Source: Cladosporium sp. IMV 00045 (taxonomy: Eukaryota > Ascomycota > Dothideomycetes > Cladosporiales > Cladosporiaceae). From it: a stretch of DNA of 35,230 bases. Shown one piece after another: positions 34,135 through 35,230 of the stretch (position 1 is its first letter; every line of letters starts with the position of its first letter). The position numbers were made by a program, and so were the translations under genes. The stretch spans positions 1 through 35,230 of the forward strand of contig MSJI02000518.1 in the NCBI GenBank assembly GCA_001931905.2. Direction: 5' to 3'. Under the pieces are notes generated by a model. It saw only the letters and a list, made by a program, of their open reading frames with translations. It had not been told where the DNA came from and made no database searches.

Positions 34135-35230
34135 ATGTCGCACAGGAAGTTCGAGGCGCCCCGCCACGGTTCGCTCGCTTTCCTTCCCAGGAAGCGTTGC
34201 ACCCGTCACCGCGGAAAGGTGAAGAGGTACGATCACTGCACGACCCTGGAGGATCCTCAATGGCGGCGGCGACGATGACGAGGGCGGAGGCGGCGGGTGG
34301 AGGACACAGGCGACGGCGATGAGGATACAATGCAAGACACAGGCGCTGACCACCCGCTCATACAGCTTCCCCAAGGATGACTCCAAGAAGCCCGTTCACC
34401 TTACCGCCATGATGGGCTACAAGGCCGGCATGACCACCATTGTCCGCGACCTTGACCGCCCCGGCGCGAAGCTGCACAAGAAGGAGATCGTCGAGGCCGC
34501 AACGGTCATCGAAACTCCTCCGGTACGAGACTTGGCGCCAATACCATACATGGCATGCGCTGATCCGTACATTTTCACAGATGATCGCAGTTGGCTTGGT
34601 CGGCTACATCGAGACTCCCCGTGGCCTGCGCTCGTTGACCACTGTGTGGGCTGAGCACTTGTCCGACGAGGTCAAGCGCCGCTTCTACAAGAACTGGTAC
34701 AAGAGCAAGAAGAAGGCCTTCACCAAGTACGCCAAGAAGCACTCCGAGGAGGGCGGCAAGAACATCACCCGCGAGATCGAGCGCATGAAGAAGTACTGCA
34801 CCGTCGTCCGCGTCCTCGCCCACACCCAGATGGGCAAGACCCCCATCCGCCAGAAGAAGGCCCACCTTATGGAGGTCCAGATCAACGGTGGCTCCGTCGC
34901 CGACAAGGTCGAGTTCGGCCAGGGTCTCTTCGAGAAGCCCATCGAGATCTCCTCCATCTTCGAGCAGAACGAGATGATCGACTGCATCGCCATCACCAAG
35001 GGTCACGGTTTCTCTGGTGTCACCTCCCGTTGGGGCACCAAGAAGCTTCCTCGCAAGACTCACAAGGGTCTCCGCAAGGTCGCCTGTATCGGTGCCTGGC
35101 ACCCTAACCACGTCCAGTGGACCGTTGCCCGTGCCGGTCAGGACGGTTACCACCACCGTACCTCCGTCAACCACAAGATCTACCGCATCGGCAAGGGTGA
35201 CGACGAGGGCTCCGCCTCCACTGACTTCGA
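34135..35230 (+). CDS. rpl3: 60S ribosomal protein L3 (5' part, truncated by window edge)
   Basis: Exons are 34135-34226, 34366-34522 and 34581 to beyond the window edge; introns are 139 and 58 bp. About 299 residues are present; the family is about 390 long, so roughly the last quarter is missing. It starts [20 protein letters not shown]. The first join restores [20 protein letters not shown]. The second, in phase 0, joins VIETPP to [20 protein letters not shown]. Other signatures are [39 protein letters not shown] and [20 protein letters not shown]. The last includes the region by the peptidyl-transferase centre, and [17 protein letters not shown] holds the conserved His. Uniform C-ending codons fit a highly expressed ribosomal gene. 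It continues past the right edge in frame. Confidence 0.97.

Noticed and set aside
34272..34349. Possible box C/D snoRNA in rpl3 intron 1 (GATGA near 34275, CTGA near 34346)
   Set aside because: L3 introns host snoRNAs in animals, but the box C here deviates from RTGATGA and there is no clear terminal stem or C'/D' pair.

Overview
This window is nuclear DNA of a filamentous ascomycete (Pezizomycotina). Genes are monocistronic and lie on both strands. Nearly every gene has short spliceosomal introns of about 50-220 bp with GTNNGT donors, CTRAC-type branch points and YAG acceptors. The Zn2Cys6, Stc1-domain and fungal homeodomain families point the same way. A Dothideomycete is plausible, but I cannot establish the class from the sequence alone.

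Layout, left to right: the 5' end of a homeodomain transcription factor (-, cut by the window edge); an NmrA-like/isoflavone-reductase-like NAD(P)-binding protein (+); a small hydrophilic SMP/LEA-like protein (+) with a 5'UTR intron and a motif-rich promoter; S-(hydroxymethyl)glutathione dehydrogenase (-); V-ATPase proteolipid subunit c (-) and the snoRNP/spliceosomal protein Snu13 (+) diverging from one 437-bp promoter; a Zn2Cys6 transcription factor (+) whose zinc cluster is split by an intron; mitochondrial cysteine desulfurase Nfs1 (-); an intron-bearing tRNA-Gly(GCC) (+); a 604-aa coiled-coil protein of unknown function (-) diverging from anthranilate synthase component I (+); a Stc1-domain protein (-); cytochrome c (-); a 4.2-kb gene-poor stretch with a small diverged tandem repeat; a 979-aa protein with a disordered N-terminus and a Cys-containing C-terminal domain (+); and the 5' part of ribosomal protein L3 (+, cut by the right edge).

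The genes are mostly housekeeping (respiration, Fe-S assembly, vacuolar acidification, translation, splicing, tryptophan synthesis, formaldehyde/GSNO detoxification), interspersed with regulators and lineage-specific proteins. I see no biosynthetic gene cluster, intact transposon, CRISPR array or virus-derived gene, and no convincing new multi-gene system. The most useful observations concern gene structure: a 13-nt micro-exon in the V-ATPase c gene, a frame-preserving 57-bp intron in the NmrA-like gene, 12-nt to 25-nt first coding exons, and short upstream ORFs. Others are the Stc1-domain protein, the uncharacterised 979-aa and 604-aa proteins, and duplicated promoter modules. All exon joins were derived by eye from splice signals and conserved protein sequence.
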